Made by a program: the position numbers and the translations under genes
Notes under the pieces: model-generated
Told to the model about the DNA's origin: nothing
What the model saw: the letters and a program-made list of their open reading frames with translations, nothing else
Database searches by the model: none
Assembly: GCA_964428055.1 (NCBI GenBank)
Contig: CAYRWM010000011.1
Span: 1 to 48,077, forward strand
Direction of reading: 5' to 3'
Length of the DNA stretch: 48,077 nt
DNA from: CAYRWM01 sp964428055
Lineage (GTDB): Bacteria; Bacillota; Clostridia; Christensenellales; Christensenellaceae
Part shown: one piece after another, positions 41,437 to 48,077 of the stretch
Position numbering within the stretch: the stretch's first letter is position 1
How the letters are laid out: every line of letters starts with the position of its first letter

Positions 41437-42786
41437 ATGAATCAGAAGGATATCATAAAGACCATAGACATGATAGTTTCCCAGCATCTGGATATCAGGA
41501 CTATCACTATGGGCATCTCGCTGATGGACTGCATATCGGACGATGCTGGAAAGACAGCGGATAACATAAAGAAAAAGATAGCCGGCAAGGCAAAGGATCT
41601 TGTGTCGACAGGCGAGAGCATCGAAAAGGAATTCGGGATACCGATCGTAAACAAGAGGATATCGGTGACGCCTGTTTCACTTCTCAGTCATTCCTGCGGG
41701 AATCCTGTTTTGCTGGCGCGCGCCCTTGACGAAGTCGGAAAAGACGTCGGGGTGGATTTTCTCGGCGGATACTCCGTGTTCGTGCACAAGGGATATACGG
41801 ACTATGAGAGAGGTTTTATCGAAACGATCCCGGAGGCACTATCAGAAACGGAGATACTCTGCTCTTCGGTGAACGTAGCCACGACAAAAGTCGGCATTAA
41901 TATGGATGCAGTTTACCAGATGGGCGGCATAATAAAGAGGGCCGCGGAAATGACCGCGGATAAAGGATGCATAGGAGCCGCCAAGCTCGTTGTCTTCGCG
42001 AACGCCGTTGAGGACAATCCGTTCATGGCCGGTGCGTTTCACGGAACAGGCGAGGCTGAGGCTGTCATAAATGTCGGCATAAGCGGCCCCGGTGTTGTGA
42101 AAAAGGCTCTTGAAAATAAAAAAGGCGTGCCTTTTGATGAGGTTTGCGAGACCATAAAGAAGACCGCGTTTTCCATAACCAGAGCCGGCGAGCTCGTTGC
42201 GAGAGAAGCTTCGAGACGTCTGGGCGTTCAGTTCGGGATAGTGGATTTGTCCCTGGCGCCTACTCCCGCCGTCGGCGACAGCGTAGCCAGGATAATCGAA
42301 GAGATGGGCATAGAAGCCTGCGGTGCTCACGGTACGACTGCCGCACTGGCGCTCCTTAATGACGCTGTCAAGAAAGGCGGCGTTATGGCTTCATCCCACG
42401 TCGGAGGACTGTCGGGAGCCTTCATCCCGGTCAGCGAGGACGAGGGCATGATATCCGCCGTAAGTGAAGGATCACTCGGTATAGAAAAACTTGAAGCGAT
42501 GACGAGCGTATGTTCTGTCGGCCTCGATATGATAGCGCTCCCGGGAGATGTCCCGCAGGAGGTCATAGCGGGCATAATAGCCGATGAAGCCGCGATAGGC
42601 GTCATCAACGGAAAGACAACGGCAGTCAGGATAATTCCGGCCATAGGGCACGGCGTCGGCGATACTCTTTCGTTCGGCGGACTGCTCGGCGAAGCGCCTG
42701 TCATGGACTACAACAGAAAGTCCCAGGAGCTCTTTGTTAAGAGGGGCGGAAGGATTGCGGCGCCTATACACGCTCTCAGAAATTAA
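41437..42786 (+). CDS. UPF0210 (DUF711, PFL-like) protein
   Basis: 449 residues, full length for the family. Recognisable segments are 'DIRTITMGISLMDCISDD', 'KRISVTPVSLLSHSC', 'GGYSVFVHKGYTDYERGFI', 'VGISGPGVVKKALE' and 'IPAIGHGVGDTLSFGGLLG'. Structures of relatives show a pyruvate-formate-lyase-like fold, but the reaction is unknown. The pairing with an ACT protein is one of the most stable gene pairs in Firmicutes. Confidence 0.93.
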   Translation: MNQKDIIKTIDMIVSQHLDIRTITMGISLMDCISDDAGKTADNIKKKIAGKAKDLVSTGESIEKEFGIPIVNKRISVTPVSLLSHSCGNPVLLARALDEVGKDVGVDFLGGYSVFVHKGYTDYERGFIETIPEALSETEILCSSVNVATTKVGINMDAVYQMGGIIKRAAEMTADKGCIGAAKLVVFANAVEDNPFMAGAFHGTGEAEAVINVGISGPGVVKKALENKKGVPFDEVCETIKKTAFSITRAGELVAREASRRLGVQFGIVDLSLAPTPAVGDSVARIIEEMGIEACGAHGTTAALALLNDAVKKGGVMASSHVGGLSGAFIPVSEDEGMISAVSEGSLGIEKLEAMTSVCSVGLDMIALPGDVPQEVIAGIIADEAAIGVINGKTTAVRIIPAIGHGVGDTLSFGGLLGEAPVMDYNRKSQELFVKRGGRIAAPIHALRN

Positions 42787-42805
42787 GCATATCAATGCTT
42801 TAATA

Positions 42806-42814
42806 TGATATAAT
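42806..42814 (+). promoter_or_regulatory. Extended -10 promoter for the epimerase gene
   Basis: TGATATAAT 31 bases before the ATG; the -35 region is poor. Confidence 0.55.
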
Positions 42815-42844
42815 TAATTATCAAAATAATAAGAGGTGACCATT

Positions 42845-43714
42845 ATGAAATACGGACTTTGTTCTCTGGCATGGCAGTCTCCCTTCGGAGGAAACGATCC
42901 TGCCAAGTTCTACGATGAAGTAGTAAGACATTTTGAGAAGGCAAAGAAATTCGGATTTGACATCTTTGAAGTTGCAGTTGAGAATTACGGATACGACGTC
43001 GATGCGACAATAAAGGCTGCAAAGGAGACGGGCATAGAGCTGAAGACCGTCTGCGGAGCGTTCGGACCTACCCGTGACTGCTCTTCGGATGATCCCGAAT
43101 ACCGCAAGGGCGGCATCAAATACACGAAGTATCTGGTTGACATCATTTCCGAGTTCGGCGGCGAAGCCGTTGTCGGCCCCATCTATTCCGCAGTCGGCAA
43201 GACAGGAATGTGGACGGATGAGGAAAAGGAACAGCACTGGGCATGGGCGGTCGAGTCCATAAAGGAACTTGCTGATTATGCTGCTGCAAAGGGCATCAAA
43301 CTCGGCATAGAGCCCCTTAACAGATTCGAGACGAACCTGATCAACACGACCGAGCAGTGCTCAAAGCTCATCGAACGCATAGACAAGGATAACGTCGGAT
43401 ACCTGCTCGATTCGTTCCATATGAACATCGAAGAATCCAGCATACCGGATGCCATCCGTCTTGCGGGAGACAAGATAATCGACTTCCATACATGTGCTAA
43501 CAACAGAGGAACCCCCGGTGAAGACAACTTCAACTGGCCGGCAATAAAGCAGGCTATTGACGACGTCGGATATGACGGATACTGCGTAATCGAGTCCTTT
43601 ACTCCGGACTGCGTTGAGATCGCAGCGGCTGCGTCCGTATGGCGTCCCTTCGCTCCCTCTCCCGACTATCTCGCGGAGAACGGCGTAAAATTCCTGAAGT
43701 CTGTGTTCGGCTGA
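42845..43714 (+). CDS. Ketose 3-epimerase-like sugar isomerase (TIM barrel)
   Basis: 289 residues of the AP-endonuclease-2/xylose-isomerase-like family. The four metal ligands of D-tagatose/D-psicose 3-epimerases are visible at Glu 156 ('GIEPLNRFE'), Asp 189 ('LLDSFHMNIEE'), His 215 ('DFHTCANNRG') and Glu 250 ('VIESF'); the HxxxNNRG and DSFHMNIEE contexts are close to that subfamily. It would epimerise a free ketose at C3 with Mn2+ or Co2+. The exact sugar is not assigned. AGAGGTG is 7 bases before the chosen ATG; a GTG three codons earlier would overlap the site. Confidence 0.88.
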   Translation: MKYGLCSLAWQSPFGGNDPAKFYDEVVRHFEKAKKFGFDIFEVAVENYGYDVDATIKAAKETGIELKTVCGAFGPTRDCSSDDPEYRKGGIKYTKYLVDIISEFGGEAVVGPIYSAVGKTGMWTDEEKEQHWAWAVESIKELADYAAAKGIKLGIEPLNRFETNLINTTEQCSKLIERIDKDNVGYLLDSFHMNIEESSIPDAIRLAGDKIIDFHTCANNRGTPGEDNFNWPAIKQAIDDVGYDGYCVIESFTPDCVEIAAAASVWRPFAPSPDYLAENGVKFLKSVFG

Positions 43715-43738
43715 TAAGTAAAAGACCTTTTAAGAACG

Positions 43739-43766
43739 GAAAGGCTTCGGAAGAAGCCTTTCTTTT
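43739..43766 (+). terminator. Terminator after the epimerase gene
   Basis: GAAAGGCTTC (43739-43748) pairs with GAAGCCTTTC (43753-43762), followed by TTTT. It is only 10 bases before the next ATG. Confidence 0.75.
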
Positions 43767-43775
43767 ATATGTAAG

Positions 43776-44273
43776 ATGGATATAACATTTTCAAGACTCG
43801 AAAAAGAAGATACGGAAGGGATCCGGCAGATGTCCCGTCTCGCGACGGCTATAGTAAGAGAGCACTATGATCCCATAATCGGGACCGAGCAGAATGACTA
43901 CATGCTTAAAAAATACCAGTCTGCGGAAGCTATAGAAAAGCAGATCACGGAAGGGAGTATGTATTATTTCGTGTGCGCGGACGCGGAGCCCGTCGGCTTT
44001 ATATCCATTATTCCCTATGAGTCTGAAATGTATCTGGACAAGTTTTATTTAAGAAAGGATATGCGGGGCAAAGGCATAGCTCATCTTATGCTTGAGCATA
44101 TAATCATTCAGACCGAGAAGGCCGGACTTGACCGCATAATGCTCAACGTCAACAAGAACAACCCCTCGGTCGGCGTATACGAAAAGCTGGGGTTTAAAAA
44201 CGAGGAATCCGTCAAACAGGATATAGGAGGCGGATTCTACAAGGACGACTACATTTTCAGATACTACCTGTAG
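43776..44273 (+). CDS. GNAT-family N-acetyltransferase
   Basis: 165 residues. The acetyl-CoA-binding motif A is RxxGxA: Arg 97, Gly 100, Ala 102 in 'MRGKGIAHLMLEH'. It is followed by 'MLNVNKNNPSVGVYEKLGF', typical of RimI-like acetyltransferases. The substrate cannot be told. No ribosome site is evident before the ATG and a terminator ends 10 bases upstream, so it is probably expressed at a low level by readthrough. Confidence 0.88.
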   Translation: MDITFSRLEKEDTEGIRQMSRLATAIVREHYDPIIGTEQNDYMLKKYQSAEAIEKQITEGSMYYFVCADAEPVGFISIIPYESEMYLDKFYLRKDMRGKGIAHLMLEHIIIQTEKAGLDRIMLNVNKNNPSVGVYEKLGFKNEESVKQDIGGGFYKDDYIFRYYL

Positions 44274-44279
44274 AACAAA

Positions 44280-44305
44280 AAAAGAGCGGCAGCCGCCGCT
44301 CTTTT
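44280..44305. terminator. Bidirectional terminator
   Basis: AAAAGAGCGGC (44280-44290) pairs perfectly with GCCGCTCTTTT (44295-44305) across a 4-base loop. It ends the GNAT gene and the converging flavodiiron gene. Confidence 0.88.
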
Positions 44306-44315
44306 GTCATTTTTT

Positions 44316-46106
44316 CTACTCGATCTTTGTAAAGTCCGCTGCGCCGTGCTTGCAGAGCGGGCAGACGATATCTTCAGGGAGCTCGTCCCCTTCGTAGATG
44401 TACCCGCATATGTTGCAGACCCAACCCTTCTTTCCGCCTGTGTCAGGCTTGGGCTTTACGTTCTTCTGATAATAGGTGTATGTCATCGTGTCCGTATCGG
44501 ATATCACCCTGGCTTCGGTGACTTCGCATATGAACATGCCGTGCGTGTCCAGATCAACGTACTGTTCAACCTTCAGGGACATGAACGAATTGATGTATCT
44601 GGAGAGGAACACGAGTCCGTTGTCCGACCTGAGAGTATCGCATCCGGCGAACTTGTCCGTATTTCTCCCGCTCGCGAATCCGAAACGCTCGAACACGGAG
44701 AACGGAGCTTCAGTTGACAGGCAGTTTATGTTCATTATCCCTGTCTGCTGAATGGAATGATGCGAGTAGTTCGCCTTGTTTATCGTAACTGCTATCCTGT
44801 TGGGAGTATTGGTCACCTGCGTCACTGTGTTGACGATGAGGCCGTTATCCTTTTTGCCGTCGTTGGATGTGACCACATACAGACCGTAGCCTATATTGAA
44901 CAGCGCCGTCAGGTCGTTCTTGTTTGCCTTCTGGCCGTCCTTCGCCATGTAGTCCATGCAGAGATCTTCAGCCAGAGCTTCAAGCTGCTCGCCGCTCTCG
45001 GCAGAGAGTGCGGACTTTATCTTTACGACCGGCTCTGCAAACACAAGGTTTTTGCTTCCTTCCAGCATGCCTTTTATCGTCTTTGCCACCTGAGGCGCCC
45101 AGCTGCCGTTCTCCACTATGCCGACCGTTCTTCCCTGGAAGTTGCGCTCTGTCAGGTGCTCGACAAACTCTCTCATGAACGGGAAGATATCCGCGTTGTA
45201 AGTGGTCGTCGCGAGAACGAGCTTGCTGTATCTGAAGGCGTCAGCCACTGCCTGCGCCATGTCGCAGCGGGCAAGGTCGTAAACCGTTACACTCGGACAG
45301 TTTTTGTTCTTAAGCAGCTCTTCAAGTTTAAGGACTGCCTTTTTCGTGTTTCCGTATACGGAAGTATAGGCGATGACTATCCCGTCTTCTTCCGCAGTAT
45401 ATGATGACCACTGGTCATACAGATTGATGTAATAACCCAGGTCTTCGGTCAGGACAGGTCCGTGTGTCGGACATATCGCCGCGATGTCCAGTGTGGCTGC
45501 TTTTTTGAGCAGTGCCTGAACCTGTGCGCCGTATTTCCCGACTATGCCGATATAGTATCTTCTTGCTTCGTCAGCCCATTCTTCATCGCAGTCAAGCGCC
45601 CCGAACTTACCGAACCCGTCGGCTGAGAAAAGGACCTTGTCTGTTGTATCGTATGTCACTATGACTTCGGGCCAGTGCACCATGGGGGCTCCCACGAAAG
45701 CGAGAGTATGCTTTCCGAGGCAGAGCGTGTCGCCTTCCTTGACGGTTATGTTTCCTTCAGCATAAGTGCCGCCGAAGAACTGATCCATCATGCAGAAAGC
45801 TTTTGCGGAAGAGACTATCTTCGCTTCCGGGTAATTGCTAATGAAGTTCGCTATGTTGGCCGAATGGTCGGGCTCCATATGCTGCACTATAAGATAGTCG
45901 GGCTTTCTCCCGCCGAGAGCGGCTTCAATATTGTCCAGCCACTCGTGCGTGAAATCAGCCGCGACTGTATCCATTATCGCGATCTTTTCATCGATTATGG
46001 CGTATGAATTGTAGGCCATGCCGTTAGGCACTGTATACTGACCTTCAAAAAGGTCGACTTTATGGTCGTTTACACCAACGTATCTGATATCATCCGAAAT
46101 ATACAT
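44316..46106 (-). CDS. Multidomain flavodiiron protein with flavin reductase and rubredoxin domains
   Basis: 596 residues. (1) Metallo-beta-lactamase-like diiron domain with HxExDH at 76-81 ('QHMEPDHSAN') plus 'PMVHWPE', 'FSADGFG' and 'CPTHGPV'. (2) Flavodoxin domain with 'IAYTSVYGNTKKAV' for FMN. (3) A flavin-reductase-like domain ('FNIGYGLYVVTSNDG', 'ITINKANYSHHS'-type segments). (4) C-terminal rubredoxin with two CxxC knuckles ('CNICGYIYEGD', 'CPLCKHGAADF'). It would pass electrons through rubredoxin and flavin to reduce O2 to water, or NO, protecting an anaerobe. AGGAG is 7 bases before the chosen ATG; the frame is open 16 codons further without support. Confidence 0.93.
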   Translation of the reverse strand: MYISDDIRYVGVNDHKVDLFEGQYTVPNGMAYNSYAIIDEKIAIMDTVAADFTHEWLDNIEAALGGRKPDYLIVQHMEPDHSANIANFISNYPEAKIVSSAKAFCMMDQFFGGTYAEGNITVKEGDTLCLGKHTLAFVGAPMVHWPEVIVTYDTTDKVLFSADGFGKFGALDCDEEWADEARRYYIGIVGKYGAQVQALLKKAATLDIAAICPTHGPVLTEDLGYYINLYDQWSSYTAEEDGIVIAYTSVYGNTKKAVLKLEELLKNKNCPSVTVYDLARCDMAQAVADAFRYSKLVLATTTYNADIFPFMREFVEHLTERNFQGRTVGIVENGSWAPQVAKTIKGMLEGSKNLVFAEPVVKIKSALSAESGEQLEALAEDLCMDYMAKDGQKANKNDLTALFNIGYGLYVVTSNDGKKDNGLIVNTVTQVTNTPNRIAVTINKANYSHHSIQQTGIMNINCLSTEAPFSVFERFGFASGRNTDKFAGCDTLRSDNGLVFLSRYINSFMSLKVEQYVDLDTHGMFICEVTEARVISDTDTMTYTYYQKNVKPKPDTGGKKGWVCNICGYIYEGDELPEDIVCPLCKHGAADFTKIE

Positions 46107-46138
46107 CTGAATCTCCTGAAAAAAGAATTTATACATAT

Positions 46139-46168
46139 ATTTTATCTTATACAAGTCTGCCTTTGCAA
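46139..46168 (-). promoter_or_regulatory. Promoter of the flavodiiron gene
   Basis: On the minus strand TTGCAA (46163-46168), an 18-base spacer and TAAAAT (46139-46144). Confidence 0.5.
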
Positions 46169-46238
46169 GCGGAACGCTCGGTATAAAACGGCGGTGATTT
46201 GTGCTATCATAGTATAAAATGAAATGACGGAGAGTCCT

Positions 46239-47993
46239 ATGAAAAGAGCAGAAGTAAAAGAAGCATACAAGTGGAAACTTGAGGACATATATGAGGATGA
46301 CAGCGCATGGGAAGAGGAGCTTAAGGAAGCCGAAAAAGAGATAGACGGTCTTGATTTCAGGGAGACCTTTACCGAAAGCGCGCAGTCGCTCGCTGATGCA
46401 TATGAAAGGATAGATTCCCTGTCGCTTAAGTGCGAAAGGCTGTATGTATATGCCCGCATGCGCAGGGACGAGGACAACGCAAACACGAAGTATCAGGCCA
46501 TGACGGACAGAGCTATGGGTGTAAACATTAAAGCCTCGGCCGCCCTCTCCTTCTTCGACCCGGCACTGATCGCCGTGGGTGCGGATACGCTTTTAAGATG
46601 GATAGAAGAGGAGAAACGGCTTGCCCCGTATGCTTTCGGCATAAAGGAGCTACTGAGAGCTCAGGAGCATGTACTGGACGAAAAATGTGAAATGATCCTC
46701 TCGAAAGCAGCGGATTTCGCCGAAGGGCCGTCAACCATATTTACCATGCTGAACAACAGCGATCTTAAGTTCGGCGAGGTTGACGGAAAACCGCTTACGC
46801 ACGGGAGCTATATACTGTTTCTTCAGGATAAGGATGAGAAAATAAGAAAAGAAGCATATGAGAAACTGTACGGCGCGTACAGAGGTATGATAAACACGAT
46901 CTCCTCGACATATGCGGCCAGTGTAAAGAAGGACTGTTTCTATGCAGACGTCCGGGGTTACGGCAGCGCTCTTGAGGGCGCACTGTTTTCGGACAACGTA
47001 CCCAAAACGCTGTATACAAATCTTATAGATACCGTACGGAAAAACCTTGATGTCATGCACGACTATGTGGCGCTCAAGAAAAGCATTATAGGCAAGGACA
47101 GCATGAGGATGTATGATATCTTTGTTCCGCTCGCGGAAAAGACCGACAGGACCTACTCATATGAAGAAGCCTGCGACATGGTCCTTGAGGCCTGTGCTCC
47201 TTTAGGCGCGGATTACGTATCGCTCTTAAAGAGAGCCATGACGGAAAGATGGATAGACGTTGAGGAGACCGAAGGCAAGACCAGCGGGGCCTATTCCTGG
47301 GGGACATACGGAACACACCCCTACGTCCTTCTGAATCACAGGGGCGATTTGGACAGCGTGTTCACGATAGCGCATGAGCTCGGGCATGCTCTGCATACAT
47401 ATTATTCAAACGAGACTCAGCCCTATTCGCTATCCTCATACAGGATATTCGTGGCCGAGGTTGCATCCACCGTTAATGAGATACTCATGACGAGATACCT
47501 GCTCGGTCATACGGAAGGAGAGCAGAAAAAGTATGTGCTCAACCACTATCTGGATCAGTTCAGGACGACGGTGGTGAGACAGACTATGTTTGCCGAGTTC
47601 GAGATGCTGGCTCACGAGATGGCGGAAAGAGGAGAAGCCCTGACCTCGGACAGCCTGTCCGAAATCTACGGGCGGCTCAACAGCGAGTATCACGGCAAGA
47701 GCATGGACTGCGACGATCTTATAAGCCTCGAGTGGATGAGGATACCGCACTTCTACACGGCGTTTTACGTATACAAATATGCAACGGGATTCTCGTGTGC
47801 CGAAGCCATAGTCAAGGATATACTCAACAGCGGAGACGCGGGCAGATACAGAGACTTTTTAAGACTCGGAGGAAGCATGCTGCCTCTGGACGAACTCAAA
47901 AAGGCGGGAGTTGATCTTGAATCCGGAAAGCCGGTCAGCGACTGCATGGAAGCGTTCCGCTCAGCGCTTGAAGATTTCAAAAAACTAAACTGA
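46239..47993 (+). CDS. pepF: Oligoendopeptidase F (M3 metallopeptidase)
   Basis: 584 residues. The zinc motif HExGH is in 'TIAHELGHALHTYYSNE' (about 377-395), followed by 'AEVASTVNEILMT', which supplies the third ligand. N-terminal helical lobes start 'YKWKLEDIYEDDSAWEEEL', the usual PepF opening. It is a cytosolic peptidase that trims short peptides. GGAG is 6 bases before the chosen ATG at 46239; an ATG five codons earlier would overlap it. The gene is complete and ends 30 bases before the repeat at the window end. Confidence 0.95.
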   Translation: MKRAEVKEAYKWKLEDIYEDDSAWEEELKEAEKEIDGLDFRETFTESAQSLADAYERIDSLSLKCERLYVYARMRRDEDNANTKYQAMTDRAMGVNIKASAALSFFDPALIAVGADTLLRWIEEEKRLAPYAFGIKELLRAQEHVLDEKCEMILSKAADFAEGPSTIFTMLNNSDLKFGEVDGKPLTHGSYILFLQDKDEKIRKEAYEKLYGAYRGMINTISSTYAASVKKDCFYADVRGYGSALEGALFSDNVPKTLYTNLIDTVRKNLDVMHDYVALKKSIIGKDSMRMYDIFVPLAEKTDRTYSYEEACDMVLEACAPLGADYVSLLKRAMTERWIDVEETEGKTSGAYSWGTYGTHPYVLLNHRGDLDSVFTIAHELGHALHTYYSNETQPYSLSSYRIFVAEVASTVNEILMTRYLLGHTEGEQKKYVLNHYLDQFRTTVVRQTMFAEFEMLAHEMAERGEALTSDSLSEIYGRLNSEYHGKSMDCDDLISLEWMRIPHFYTAFYVYKYATGFSCAEAIVKDILNSGDAGRYRDFLRLGGSMLPLDELKKAGVDLESGKPVSDCMEAFRSALEDFKKLN

Positions 47994-48022
47994 AAAAAAA
48001 GATATAAAAAAAGATCCCTCAG

Positions 48023-48075
48023 TGAAGTGAACCCCTTTTGTTAGACACAAATCTAACGAAAGGGGTTTTGTTATG
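48023..48075 (+). repeat. Dispersed hairpin repeat, copy at the right window end
   Basis: Exact inverted copy of bases 1-53, with hairpin 48030-48067 followed by TTTTGTT. It is placed and oriented as the pepF terminator, as the left copy is for the trk operon. Confidence 0.8.
48030..48070 (+). terminator. Terminator hairpin after pepF (inside the repeat)
   Basis: The 9 + 6 bp stem around a CACAAA loop ends in GGGGTTTTG, a Rho-independent terminator shape 36 bases past the pepF stop. Confidence 0.6.
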
Positions 48076-48077
48076 TC

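Noticed and set aside
42836..42844. Upstream GTG start for the epimerase
   Set aside because: It lies within the AGAGGTG ribosome-binding sequence, which fits the ATG at 42845 with a 7-base gap.
1..48077. Window as a complete linear replicon with inverted terminal repeats
   Set aside because: The end repeat is short, is itself a terminator hairpin after each gene, and the content is core chromosomal; an assembly break at a dispersed repeat is simpler.
1..48077. CRISPR arrays, tRNA or rRNA genes, riboswitches
   Set aside because: No regularly spaced repeats, no T-loop GTTCGAnTC in a cloverleaf context, and no rRNA-like conserved stretches were seen by eye.

Overview
The window reads as a chromosomal segment of an anaerobic, low-to-mid GC Gram-positive bacterium, most likely in class Clostridia; I cannot place it lower. 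The case rests on a Clostridia-like core set (dnaA, dnaN, recF, gyrB, gyrA, rpmH, rnpA, yidC, jag, mnmG), strong AGGAGG-type ribosome sites, ThyX, a multidomain flavodiiron protein with rubredoxin, a 1408-residue 2-hydroxyacyl-CoA dehydratase activase-type protein and a DUF2148 ferredoxin-like protein. The standard code applies, since TAA, TAG and TGA all end genes. No rRNA, tRNA or CRISPR array was seen, and no stretch over 300 bases lacks a gene or mobile-element part.

Region 1 (1-5.9 kb): a minus-strand potassium uptake operon (trkA, trkH, a zinc-ribbon DUF805 membrane protein, and a lipoprotein with two cystatin-like repeats), then a divergent HerA-like ATPase of the DUF853 family. Region 2 (5.9-7.7 kb): an IS200/IS605 element with an intact tnpB, a tnpA killed by one nonsense codon, and hairpins at both ends.

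Region 3 (7.7-22.2 kb): the replication-origin neighbourhood, all on the minus strand. In transcription order it runs rpmH, rnpA, yidD, yidC, jag, thyX, mnmG, two parS palindromes, dnaA, dnaN, recF, gyrB, gyrA and a nuclease lipoprotein. The usual arrangement has rpmH divergent from dnaA and mnmE between jag and mnmG; here the rpmH block points toward dnaA and thyX sits where mnmE usually is. DnaA has unusual ATP-binding and DNA-recognition motifs, and gyrB carries an in-frame TAA at codon 269.

Region 4 (22.2-48 kb): mostly plus-strand metabolic and transport genes. They include a Nudix protein, an MFS transporter coupled to a metallo-hydrolase, a polar amino-acid ABC importer, a eukaryotic-type hexokinase, glycerol-1-phosphate dehydrogenase, a MarR-controlled heterodimeric ABC exporter, the giant activase-like protein, a LOG-family/membrane-protein/ACT/UPF0210 cluster, a ketose 3-epimerase-like enzyme, an acetyltransferase, the flavodiiron protein and oligoendopeptidase F.

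Both window ends are the same 53-base hairpin repeat in inverted orientation, each placed as the terminator of the adjacent outward-reading gene. The contig probably stops at a dispersed repeat.
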